Part shown: positions 57,614 through 64,000 of the stretch, piece after piece
Numbering within the stretch: the stretch's first letter is position 1
Layout: every line of letters begins with the position of its first letter
NCBI RefSeq assembly: GCF_000813965.1
Contig: NZ_JWLI01000013.1
Span: forward strand, 147,228 to 211,227
Direction of reading: 5' to 3'
Length of the DNA: 64,000 bases
Source: Leisingera sp. ANG-M7
GTDB taxonomy: Bacteria; Pseudomonadota; Alphaproteobacteria; Rhodobacterales; Rhodobacteraceae
Made by a program: the position numbers and the translations under genes
The notes under the pieces: generated by a model
What the model was told of the DNA's origin: nothing
Seen by the model: the letters and a program-made list of their open reading frames with translations, nothing else
The model's database searches: none

Positions 57614-58987
57614 TTGGATGGAAATCTGAACGCGTTAACGACGGTGTTCACCGAGTTCTATTACTGGGTGACCGTCGTCTTCATGTTCCTCATTCACGTG
57701 GGGTTCTGCATGTATGAGGTCGGCGCCAGCCGTCACCGCAACCACATGCACACATTGATGAAGAACATCATGATCATTCCGCTGGTCACGGTGACCTTCT
57801 TTTTCTTCGGCTGGTGGATCTACTGGTCCTTCCCGAACTTCCCGTTCTTTGGCGGGCTGAATCATGACGCAGGGGCTGCGAACCTGCCGTGGTCGGAAAA
57901 CATGGGCACCAACCTGTCGGACCGGATCACCGGTGTGTTCTGGGCGGCGTTCCTGCTGTTCTCCTGGACCGCAGCCTCGATCGTGTCCGGTGCGGTCATT
58001 GAGCGGATCCGCTCTTCCGCGCTGTGGGTGCATGCCGTCATGATCGGTTCGGTGTTCTGGATCATCGACGCGGCCTGGGGCTGGCACGCCGAGGGCTGGA
58101 TGGTGAAGTACCTGGGCTACCATGATGCCTATGCCTCCGGCGTGATCCACGCGATTGCCGGCGGTTACGCGTTGGGCGTCATCATGGTTCTGGGCCCCCG
58201 CCTGGGCAAGTTTGCCGCCGACGGCACCCCGCGCGATATCCCGCCGCATAACCCTTGGATGCTGACCATCGGGATCTTCCTGATCTATTCGGGCTTCTGG
58301 GGCTTCTATGCAGCCTGCAACATCCCGGCGATCTCGCCCGAGGGCATCGGTGGTCTGCTGACTGGCGAGACCTGGACGGCCACCAATATCTACCTGGCAC
58401 CGACCTCGCTGTCTGCGATCACCTTCAACTTCCTGATGTCGCTGTCCGGCGGTCTGATGGCAGCCTATGTGGTGTCCAAGGGCGATGCGTTCTGGACCTT
58501 CTCCGGCGGCTTGGCGGGCATCATCACCGCCTCTGCGGGCAACGACCTGTACCACCCGATCCAAGCGATGCTGGTCGGCGCGGTTGGTGTCGTGATCGTC
58601 TACAAGCTGCACTACTGGGTCGAGCGCACCTTCAAGATCGACGATGCGGTCGGTGCGGTTGCTGTGCACGGTTATTCCGGCATCGTGGGCCTGATCATCG
58701 CAGGCTTCCTGCTGTGGGGTGCGCCGAGCTCGCCTTATGAAGGCTATGCCACCGTCAACCCGGTTGGCCAGACCATCGGCGCGGTGATCATGTTCTTCGT
58801 GCTCGGCTTCCTGCCTGCCTTTGTGATTTCCAAGATGCAGGCCGCCGCTGGCGTGCTGCGGATCCCGCTGGAGGTCGAACTGCAAGGTCTCGATTACGCC
58901 GAACACCATGCCTACGAAGACGCCAAGGCCGAAATCATCGCTGCTGACAAGGCTGCGCTGAACGGTGGCGGTGTCCCAGCTGAATAA
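57614..58987 (+). CDS. amt: Amt-family ammonium/methylammonium transporter
   Basis: 457 residues from a TTG start at 57614 that has AGGAGGG about eight bases upstream; no ATG is available in frame. Eleven or so hydrophobic segments with Amt hallmarks: SWTAASIVSGAVIERI, DAAWGWHAEGW, DAYASGVIHAIAGGYAL with the first pore His, and VAVHGYSGIVGLIIAGF with the second. The cytoplasmic tail of about 45 residues is long and charged. In this island it may return ammonium or methylammonium leaking from amine breakdown. No glnK precedes it. Confidence 0.92.
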   Translation: MDGNLNALTTVFTEFYYWVTVVFMFLIHVGFCMYEVGASRHRNHMHTLMKNIMIIPLVTVTFFFFGWWIYWSFPNFPFFGGLNHDAGAANLPWSENMGTNLSDRITGVFWAAFLLFSWTAASIVSGAVIERIRSSALWVHAVMIGSVFWIIDAAWGWHAEGWMVKYLGYHDAYASGVIHAIAGGYALGVIMVLGPRLGKFAADGTPRDIPPHNPWMLTIGIFLIYSGFWGFYAACNIPAISPEGIGGLLTGETWTATNIYLAPTSLSAITFNFLMSLSGGLMAAYVVSKGDAFWTFSGGLAGIITASAGNDLYHPIQAMLVGAVGVVIVYKLHYWVERTFKIDDAVGAVAVHGYSGIVGLIIAGFLLWGAPSSPYEGYATVNPVGQTIGAVIMFFVLGFLPAFVISKMQAAAGVLRIPLEVELQGLDYAEHHAYEDAKAEIIAADKAALNGGGVPAE

Positions 58988-58998
58988 GGAGAATTGAA

Positions 58999-59214
58999 AT
59001 GTCTACGATCGGATACGACAGCTGGGCTGTGGACCTGGCAGAGGTTGGGGCGGTCTACCCGTTCCAGGGATCAGAAGGCCTGATGGTGGTCCTGGGGGTG
59101 GCCTTCTGGATCGGCTGGCACAGGATCCAGTTTGTCCGGGAAGGTGCCCATCTCGATAAGGCCAAGGAGATGGGTGACAAGGAGAAAATAAGCGCTCTGC
59201 TTGAAAAATACTAA
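58999..59214 (+). CDS. Small single-span membrane protein co-transcribed with amt
   Basis: 71 residues starting MSTIGYDSWAVDLAEVGAVYP. One hydrophobic segment at about residues 25-42 (EGLMVVLGVAFWIGWHRIQF) is followed by a charged tail (HLDKAKEMGDKEKISALLEKY). It begins 11 bp after amt with its own AAGGAG site, and a terminator follows immediately, so amt and this gene form one transcript. It stands where a PII-encoding glnK is usually found but is unrelated to PII. I do not recognise the family. Confidence 0.78.
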   Translation: MSTIGYDSWAVDLAEVGAVYPFQGSEGLMVVLGVAFWIGWHRIQFVREGAHLDKAKEMGDKEKISALLEKY

Positions 59215-59230
59215 TGTGGAGACCTGCAGG

Positions 59231-59258
59231 GGCGCGCCAGACCGGCGCGCCTTTGTTT
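59231..59258 (+). terminator. Terminator of the amt operon
   Basis: GGCGCGCC arm (59231-59238), AGACC loop, matching GGCGCGCC arm (59244-59251), then TTTGTTT. It lies 17 bp after the stop of the 71-residue gene. Confidence 0.87.
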
Positions 59259-59347
59259 CCTTCAGGGGAAAATAAGTTTCATAACAGTTGAATGAGTAAG
59301 CGCAAACTGCTAGCGTTGATTCGAGATGAAAAGCAGGAGGCACACCC

Positions 59348-60244
59348 ATGTGCGGGATTGTCGGTCTTTTTCTGAAAGACAAAACACTAGAGCCAAAACT
59401 GGGCGATATGCTCACCGATATGCTCATCACCATGACGGACCGCGGTCCTGACAGTGCGGGCATTGCAATCTACGGATCCGAAGCGGACGGGCGCACCAAG
59501 CTGACCGTTCAGTCGGACGCGCCGGACGCGGCCTTTGACGGGCTGGATGGCGCCCTGGCCGAGGCACTGAGCACCGATGTGTCGATCCGGGTGATCGATA
59601 CCCACGCGGTGCTGGATGTGCCCGCGGGCAAGGGCGAAGAGGCCCGCGCTGCGCTGGCGGAACTGCGCCCCGGCATGCGTGTCATGAGCGCGGGCGACAC
59701 CATCGAGATCTACAAGGAAGTGGGCCTGCCCGAGAAGGTCGCCGAGCGTTTCAACGTGCGCGGCATGAGCGGCACCCATGGTATCGGCCACACCCGCATG
59801 GCCACCGAATCTGCCGTGACCACCGAGGGCGCGCATCCGTTCTCCACCGGATCGGATCAGTGCCTGGTGCACAACGGCTCGCTGTCGAACCACAACTCGC
59901 TGCGCCGCAAGCTGCAGCGCGACGGTGTTCGGATCGAGAGCCAGAACGACACCGAAGTCGGCGCGGCCTACCTGACCTGGAAGATGCAGCACGGCGCCAC
60001 TCTGGGTGAAGCGCTGGAGGGCACGCTGGAGGACCTGGACGGGTTCTTCAACTTCGTGGTGGGCACCAAGGACGGCTTTGGCGTAGTCCGCGACCCGATC
60101 GCCTGCAAGCCGGCCGTGATGGCGGAGACCGACCAGTATGTGGCTTTCGGCAGCGAATACCGCGCGCTGGTGAACCTGCCGGGCATCGAAGACGCCCGCG
60201 TCTGGGAGCCCGAACCCGCAACCGTTTACTTCTGGAACCACTAA
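59348..60244 (+). CDS. mgsA: N-methylglutamate synthase subunit A (class II glutamine amidotransferase domain)
   Basis: 298 residues. Ntn-type amidotransferase: after Met removal Cys2 is the nucleophile (MCGIVGLFLKD); DRGPDSAGIAIYG, GIGHTRMATES, LVHNGSLSNHNSL and NDTEVGAAYL are the conserved blocks. It corresponds to the amidotransferase part of glutamate synthase split off as a separate subunit and should supply or transfer methylamine from gamma-glutamylmethylamide. First gene of mgsABC-gmaS; mgsB starts 1 bp after its stop. Confidence 0.92.
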   Translation: MCGIVGLFLKDKTLEPKLGDMLTDMLITMTDRGPDSAGIAIYGSEADGRTKLTVQSDAPDAAFDGLDGALAEALSTDVSIRVIDTHAVLDVPAGKGEEARAALAELRPGMRVMSAGDTIEIYKEVGLPEKVAERFNVRGMSGTHGIGHTRMATESAVTTEGAHPFSTGSDQCLVHNGSLSNHNSLRRKLQRDGVRIESQNDTEVGAAYLTWKMQHGATLGEALEGTLEDLDGFFNFVVGTKDGFGVVRDPIACKPAVMAETDQYVAFGSEYRALVNLPGIEDARVWEPEPATVYFWNH

Positions 60245-60245
60245 G

Positions 60246-60929
60246 ATGCAGACATATGATCTTGAAGCAAATGGCCTGCGCGGTCTGAACTCCGCCCTGC
60301 AGGAACTGAACGGCAGCTCCAACAAGACTGCTTGGGAAATCGTCAACCCTAAGGGCAGCCATGCGATTGCCGTGGGTCTGAACTCGCCTGTCGAGGTGAC
60401 CGTCAAGGGTTCCACCGGATATTACTGCGCCGGCATGAACCAGCAGGCGACGGTCCGGGTCGAGGGTTCTGTCGGGCCTGGCGTGGCGGAAAACATGATG
60501 TCCGGCACCGTGATTGTCGAGGGCGACGCCAGCCAGTACGCCGGGGCCACCGGCCATGGCGGCCTCCTGGTGATCAAGGGCAATGCCTCTTCACGCTGCG
60601 GCATCTCGATGAAGGGCATCGACATCGTCGTGCACGGCAACATCGGACATATGTGCGCCTTCATGGGGCAGGCCGGCAACCTAGTGGTGCTCGGTGATGC
60701 CGGCGATGCGCTGGGTGACAGCTGCTATGAGGCGCGCTTCTTTGTGCGCGGCTCGGTCAAGAGCCTGGGTGCGGACTGCATCGAGAAGGAAATGCGCCCC
60801 GAGCACATCGAGATCCTGAAGGATCTGCTGGCCCGTGCAGGTGCTGATGCCAAGCCGGAGGAGTTCAAGCGCTACGGCTCTGCCCGCCAGCTCTACAACT
60901 TCGACGTCGACAACGCGCAAGCGTACTAA
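60246..60929 (+). CDS. mgsB: N-methylglutamate synthase subunit B (GltB C-terminal beta-helix-like)
   Basis: 227 residues of the GXGXG/beta-helix type that forms the C-terminal domain of glutamate synthase: YYCAGMNQQATVRVEGSVG, MMSGTVIVEGDASQYAGATGHGGLLVIKGN, FMGQAGNLVVLGDAGDALGDS. A structural subunit of the synthase that relays between the amidotransferase and the FMN subunit. Separated by 1 bp from mgsA and 19 bp from mgsC. Confidence 0.92.
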   Translation: MQTYDLEANGLRGLNSALQELNGSSNKTAWEIVNPKGSHAIAVGLNSPVEVTVKGSTGYYCAGMNQQATVRVEGSVGPGVAENMMSGTVIVEGDASQYAGATGHGGLLVIKGNASSRCGISMKGIDIVVHGNIGHMCAFMGQAGNLVVLGDAGDALGDSCYEARFFVRGSVKSLGADCIEKEMRPEHIEILKDLLARAGADAKPEEFKRYGSARQLYNFDVDNAQAY

Positions 60930-60948
60930 GGACAGGGATCAAAAAGAC

Positions 60949-62280
60949 ATGGATAGCAATAACATCCCCCGTACAGTCCCGATCCAGTCGGCGACATTTT
61001 CCAACCCCATCAACGCGGAAATCCGCCGTGCGGCGGCCACCGGGATCTATGACATCCGCGGCGGCGGCGCCAAGCGGAAGGTGCCGCATTTCGACGACCT
61101 GCTGTTCCTTGGCGCCTCGATCTCGCGTTACCCGCTGGAGGGCTACCGGGAGAAATGCGAGACCAAGGTGACGCTGGGCACACGCTTTGCCAAGAAGCCG
61201 ATTGAGCTGGATATCCCGATCACCATCGCGGGCATGAGCTTTGGCGCGTTGTCGGGGCCTGCCAAGGAGGCCCTGGGACGCGGCGCCTCTGCTGCGGGCA
61301 CCTCGACCACCACAGGCGACGGCGGCATGACCCCGGAAGAGCGCGGCCATTCCACCAAACTGGTCTACCAGTATCTGCCGTCCCGCTATGGCATGAACCC
61401 CGATGACCTGCGCAAGGCGGACGCGATTGAGGTCGTGGTCGGCCAGGGTGCCAAGCCCGGCGGCGGCGGCATGCTGCTGGGCCAGAAAATCTCGGACCGC
61501 GTTGCGGAAATGCGCACCCTTCCCAAGGGCATTGACCAGCGCTCCGCCTGCCGCCACCCGGACTGGACCGGCCCCGATGATCTGGAAATCAAGATCCTGG
61601 AGCTGCGCGAGATCACCGATTGGCAGGTGCCGATCTACATCAAGGTTGGCGGCACACGGCCCTATTATGACACCGCGTTGGCGGTGAAGGCCGGAGCGGA
61701 CGTGGTGGTGCTGGACGGCATGCAGGGCGGCACCGCTGCCACCCAGGATGTGTTCATCGAACATGTCGGCCTGCCCACCCTGGCCTGTATCCGCCCTGCC
61801 GTGCAGGCACTGCAGGATCTGGGTGTGCACCGCGAGGTGCAGCTGGTGGTCTCCGGCGGCATTCGCACCGGCGCTGATGTGGCCAAGGCGATGGCGTTGG
61901 GCGCCGACGCGGTCGCCATCGGCACCGCGGCGCTGGTTGCACTGGGCGACAACGATCCGAAATGGGAAAGCGAATACCAGAAACTGGGCACCACCACCGG
62001 CGCCTATGACGACTGGCACGAGGGCAAAGACCCGGCCGGGATCACCACCCAGGACGCGGAGCTGATGAAGCGCTTGGACCCGGTCGAGGCGGGCCGCCGC
62101 CTGCGCAACTACCTCAAAGTGATGACGCTGGAAGCCCAGACCATCGCCCGCGCCTGCGGCCACAACCATCTGCACAACCTCGAGCCCGAGGACCTGTGCG
62201 CCCTGACCATGGAGGCCGCCGCGATGGCGCGGGTGCCGCTGGCGGGGACTGACTGGTACCCGGGCAAAGCTGGGTTCTGA
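60949..62280 (+). CDS. mgsC: N-methylglutamate synthase subunit C (FMN-binding GltB central-domain-like)
   Basis: 443 residues from ATG 60949. TIM-barrel FMN domain of glutamate synthase: PITIAGMSFGALSGPAKEAL, GEGG-like STTTGDGGMTPEE, KPGGGGMLLGQKIS, IKVGGTRPYYDTALAVKAGADVVVLDG, VSGGIRTGADVAKAMALGADAVAIGT. The usual 3Fe-4S signature (C-x5-C-x4-C ending CPVGVATQ) is replaced by GAYDDWHEGKDPAGITTQ, so the iron-sulfur ligands are absent from their normal place. It would make N-methylglutamate from 2-oxoglutarate and methylamine. Confidence 0.92.
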   Translation: MDSNNIPRTVPIQSATFSNPINAEIRRAAATGIYDIRGGGAKRKVPHFDDLLFLGASISRYPLEGYREKCETKVTLGTRFAKKPIELDIPITIAGMSFGALSGPAKEALGRGASAAGTSTTTGDGGMTPEERGHSTKLVYQYLPSRYGMNPDDLRKADAIEVVVGQGAKPGGGGMLLGQKISDRVAEMRTLPKGIDQRSACRHPDWTGPDDLEIKILELREITDWQVPIYIKVGGTRPYYDTALAVKAGADVVVLDGMQGGTAATQDVFIEHVGLPTLACIRPAVQALQDLGVHREVQLVVSGGIRTGADVAKAMALGADAVAIGTAALVALGDNDPKWESEYQKLGTTTGAYDDWHEGKDPAGITTQDAELMKRLDPVEAGRRLRNYLKVMTLEAQTIARACGHNHLHNLEPEDLCALTMEAAAMARVPLAGTDWYPGKAGF

Positions 62281-62356
62281 TGATTGGCGGGGCGCGGCCG
62301 GCAACGGTTCGCGCCCCATTTTCGAAATACGTTCAACAGGGAAAGGAAGTAGGACC

Positions 62357-63688
62357 ATGACAACAGATCTGGCTGCTTTCGCAAAAGAAAAAGGCGTCAA
62401 ATACTTCATGATCTCCTTCACCGACTTGTTCGGCGGGCAGCGCGCCAAACTGGTGCCGGCAGAGGCGATCGCAGACATGCAGGAAGACGGGGCCGGCTTT
62501 GCCGGGTTCGCCACCTGGCTTGACCTGACGCCCGCGCACCCGGACATGCTGGCGGTGCCGGATCCGGCCTCGGTGATCCAGCTGCCGTGGAAGCCGGAGG
62601 TCGCCTGGGTGGCGGCCAACTGCGTGATGGAAGGCGAAGATGTGGCGCAGGCGCCGCGGAATGTGCTGCGCCGGCTGATCAAGGAAGCCGCGGACGAAGG
62701 CCTGCATGTGAAGACCGGCATTGAGGCCGAGTTTTTCCTGCTGACCCCGAACGGCGAGGAAATCTCGGACCCTTACGATACCGCTGAAAAACCCTGCTAT
62801 GACCAGCAGGCGATGATGCGCCGCTATGATGTGATCCGCGAAATCTGCGATTACATGCTGGAGCTAGGCTGGGGCGCCTACCAAAACGATCATGAGGACG
62901 CCAACGGCCAGTGGGAAATGAACTGGGACTTCGACGACGCCCTGGCGACCGCCGACAAGCACAGCTTCTTCAAGTTCATGGCAAAATCGGTGGCAGAGAA
63001 ACACGGCTTCCGTGCCACCTTCATGCCGAAGCCCGTCGAAGGCCTCACCGGCAACGGCTGCCACGCTCATATCTCGGTCTGGGATGCGCCGGGCAAAGAT
63101 TCCCGGGTCAACGTCTTTGCGGGTGAAAAAGGCACCGGTCAGATTGCCGAACTGGGGCTGTCGGAGCAGGGCGGCTGGTTCCTGGGCGGCATCATGAAGC
63201 ACGCCTCGGCGCTGGCGGCGATCACCAACCCGACGGTGAACTCCTACAAGCGCATCAATGCGCCGCGCACCATGTCGGGCGCGACCTGGGCGCCGAACAC
63301 CGTGACCTGGACCGGCAACAACCGCACCCACATGGTGCGCGTTCCCGGGCCCGGCCGGTTCGAGCTGCGCCTGCCGGACGGGGCGGTGAACCCCTACTTG
63401 CTGCAGGCGGTGATCATTGCGGCGGGCCTCTCCGGTGTCCGCTCCAAGGCCGATCCCGGCCCGCGCCATGACATCGACATGTACGCCGAAGGCCACACCA
63501 TCACCGATGCGCCGAAGCTGCCACTCAACATGCTGGATGCGCTGCGCTTCTACGACAAGGATGACGGGCTGAAGGCGATGATGGGTGAGGAGTTCTCCGC
63601 AGCCTATCTGAAGATGAAACAGCAGGAGTGGAATTCCTTCGTCAATCACTTCTCCCGCTGGGAAAAGGACAACACGCTGGACATCTAA
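62357..63688 (+). CDS. gmaS: Gamma-glutamylmethylamide synthetase
   Basis: 443 residues, glutamine synthetase fold. N-terminal beta-grasp MISFTDLFGGQRAKLVPAEAI; catalytic domain GIEAEFFLL, NDHEDANGQWEMNWDFDDALATADKH, GNGCHAHISVWD, NPTVNSYKRINAPRTMSGATWAPN and RVPGPGRFELRLPDGAVNPYL. It joins glutamate and methylamine using ATP, the entry step of the N-methylglutamate pathway. Distinguished from ordinary glutamine synthetase by context with mgsABC and by the N-terminal segment. Last gene of the mgs operon, 76 bp after mgsC. Confidence 0.93.
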   Translation: MTTDLAAFAKEKGVKYFMISFTDLFGGQRAKLVPAEAIADMQEDGAGFAGFATWLDLTPAHPDMLAVPDPASVIQLPWKPEVAWVAANCVMEGEDVAQAPRNVLRRLIKEAADEGLHVKTGIEAEFFLLTPNGEEISDPYDTAEKPCYDQQAMMRRYDVIREICDYMLELGWGAYQNDHEDANGQWEMNWDFDDALATADKHSFFKFMAKSVAEKHGFRATFMPKPVEGLTGNGCHAHISVWDAPGKDSRVNVFAGEKGTGQIAELGLSEQGGWFLGGIMKHASALAAITNPTVNSYKRINAPRTMSGATWAPNTVTWTGNNRTHMVRVPGPGRFELRLPDGAVNPYLLQAVIIAAGLSGVRSKADPGPRHDIDMYAEGHTITDAPKLPLNMLDALRFYDKDDGLKAMMGEEFSAAYLKMKQQEWNSFVNHFSRWEKDNTLDI

Positions 63689-63729
63689 GCACTGATTCCC
63701 CTGTTCGGCCTTCGGGTTGAACCTTGCGC

Positions 63730-63757
63730 GGCCCGGGTTTTGCCCGGGCCTTTTTTG
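63730..63757 (+). terminator. Terminator of the mgs-gmaS operon
   Basis: GGCCCGGG (63730-63737), TTTTG loop, CCCGGGCC (63743-63750), then TTTTTTG. Confidence 0.92.
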
Positions 63758-63982
63758 TTTGCGCAGCACCTGCCGCATATGCGCCGTTTTCACCCGGGGT
63801 GAAAAACCGCGTGTTTCCTATTGGCGGCGGAAATGCGGAATAGGCCCGCTTTTACAGTGAAAAATTGGCGTGGGGGTGTTGACGGTTAGGAAAATAAATT
63901 GAGTAATAGGAATATATTTTGCCTCGCACTCAACATGTGCCGCGGGGAGTGAACCGGAACGGATGGCAGCAGGGAGATGGCC

Positions 63983-64000
63983 ATGAGCTACAAGAGTGAC
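63983..64000 (+). CDS. Start of next gene, probably formate-tetrahydrofolate ligase (cut by window end)
   Basis: Only six codons, MSYKSD, are visible after an AGGGAGAT ribosome-binding region. Many formate-tetrahydrofolate ligases begin M(A/S)(F/Y)KSDIEIA, and the gene would fit the THF-linked C1 oxidation of this island. The call rests on six residues and context. A GGAAAATAAATT word at 63889 lies about 90 bp upstream, like those before amt and mgsA. Confidence 0.4.

Noticed and set aside
60865..62721. 618-codon open frame on the minus strand opposite mgsC and gmaS
   Set aside because: Antisense shadow of two well-supported genes; the translation is His/Ala/Gly-rich without domain character.
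1..64000. tRNA/rRNA genes, CRISPR arrays, insertion sequences, prophage genes
   Set aside because: None was recognised on either strand; the repeats found are intergenic hairpins without transposase genes or regular spacer structure.

Overview
The window is high-GC DNA that reads as a chromosomal segment of a marine Rhodobacteraceae (Roseobacter-group) alphaproteobacterium, most likely close to Leisingera, Phaeobacter or Ruegeria. Supporting signs are a complete Tmm/Dmm/Mgs/Mgd methylated-amine cluster, an Irr-type iron box (ICE) in front of an mbfA-like gene, an alphaproteobacterial LexA box (GAAC-N7-GAAC) in front of imuB, a DUF2794 protein, and GC-rich dispersed intergenic hairpins. The taxonomic statement is inference from gene content. 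No rRNA, tRNA, CRISPR array, IS element or prophage was seen.

Layout. 1-13 kb: 3' part of folC; a bestrophin-like channel with zapE; a three-gene surface-sugar operon (WecE-type aminotransferase, hexapeptide acyltransferase, glycosyltransferase-like protein); an AhpD-like protein divergent from its likely TetR repressor; an MFS carrier; and an operon EamA exporter - HAD phosphatase - ornithine-cyclodeaminase family - membrane-anchored alpha/beta hydrolase. 13-32 kb: mostly housekeeping and accessory genes, including YaiI/SthA, S-formylglutathione hydrolase, an AEC carrier, MbfA, cytochrome c', ImuB, an M17 aminopeptidase with an NlpC/P60 hydrolase, beta-carbonic anhydrase, a DUF3095 cyclase-like protein, aspartate-semialdehyde dehydrogenase and a DUF4139/MuiA-like protein.

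32.6-40.9 kb: an eight-gene minus-strand homoprotocatechuate (3,4-dihydroxyphenylacetate) meta-cleavage operon, hpaF-hpaE-two unrelated ring-cleavage dioxygenases-aromatic amino acid decarboxylase-hpaG-hpaH-hpaI, divergent from the MarR regulator hpaR across a 24-bp near-palindrome. The 4-hydroxyphenylacetate hydroxylase hpaBC is absent here, while a decarboxylase is present, so DOPA/dopamine-type substrates are a reasonable guess.

41.1-64 kb: a methylated-amine utilisation island. Tmm oxidises trimethylamine to its N-oxide; DmmDABC demethylates dimethylamine; GmaS and MgsABC turn methylamine and glutamate into gamma-glutamylmethylamide and then N-methylglutamate; MgdABCD oxidises N-methylglutamate with transfer of the C1 unit to tetrahydrofolate. 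An Amt carrier with a 71-residue membrane partner and the first codons of a probable formate-THF ligase (fhs) complete the theme. Four regulators or sensors are interspersed: a GlxA/AraC protein, a GntR/FCD protein, an XRE-cupin protein and a substrate-binding-like protein without a signal peptide. TMAO demethylase (tdm) and the TMAO transporter (tmoXWV) are not in the window. The promoters of tmm and dmmD carry the same pair of TTGGT-N4-WCCAR operators in the same arrangement, which is the most striking unexplained regulatory signal here.
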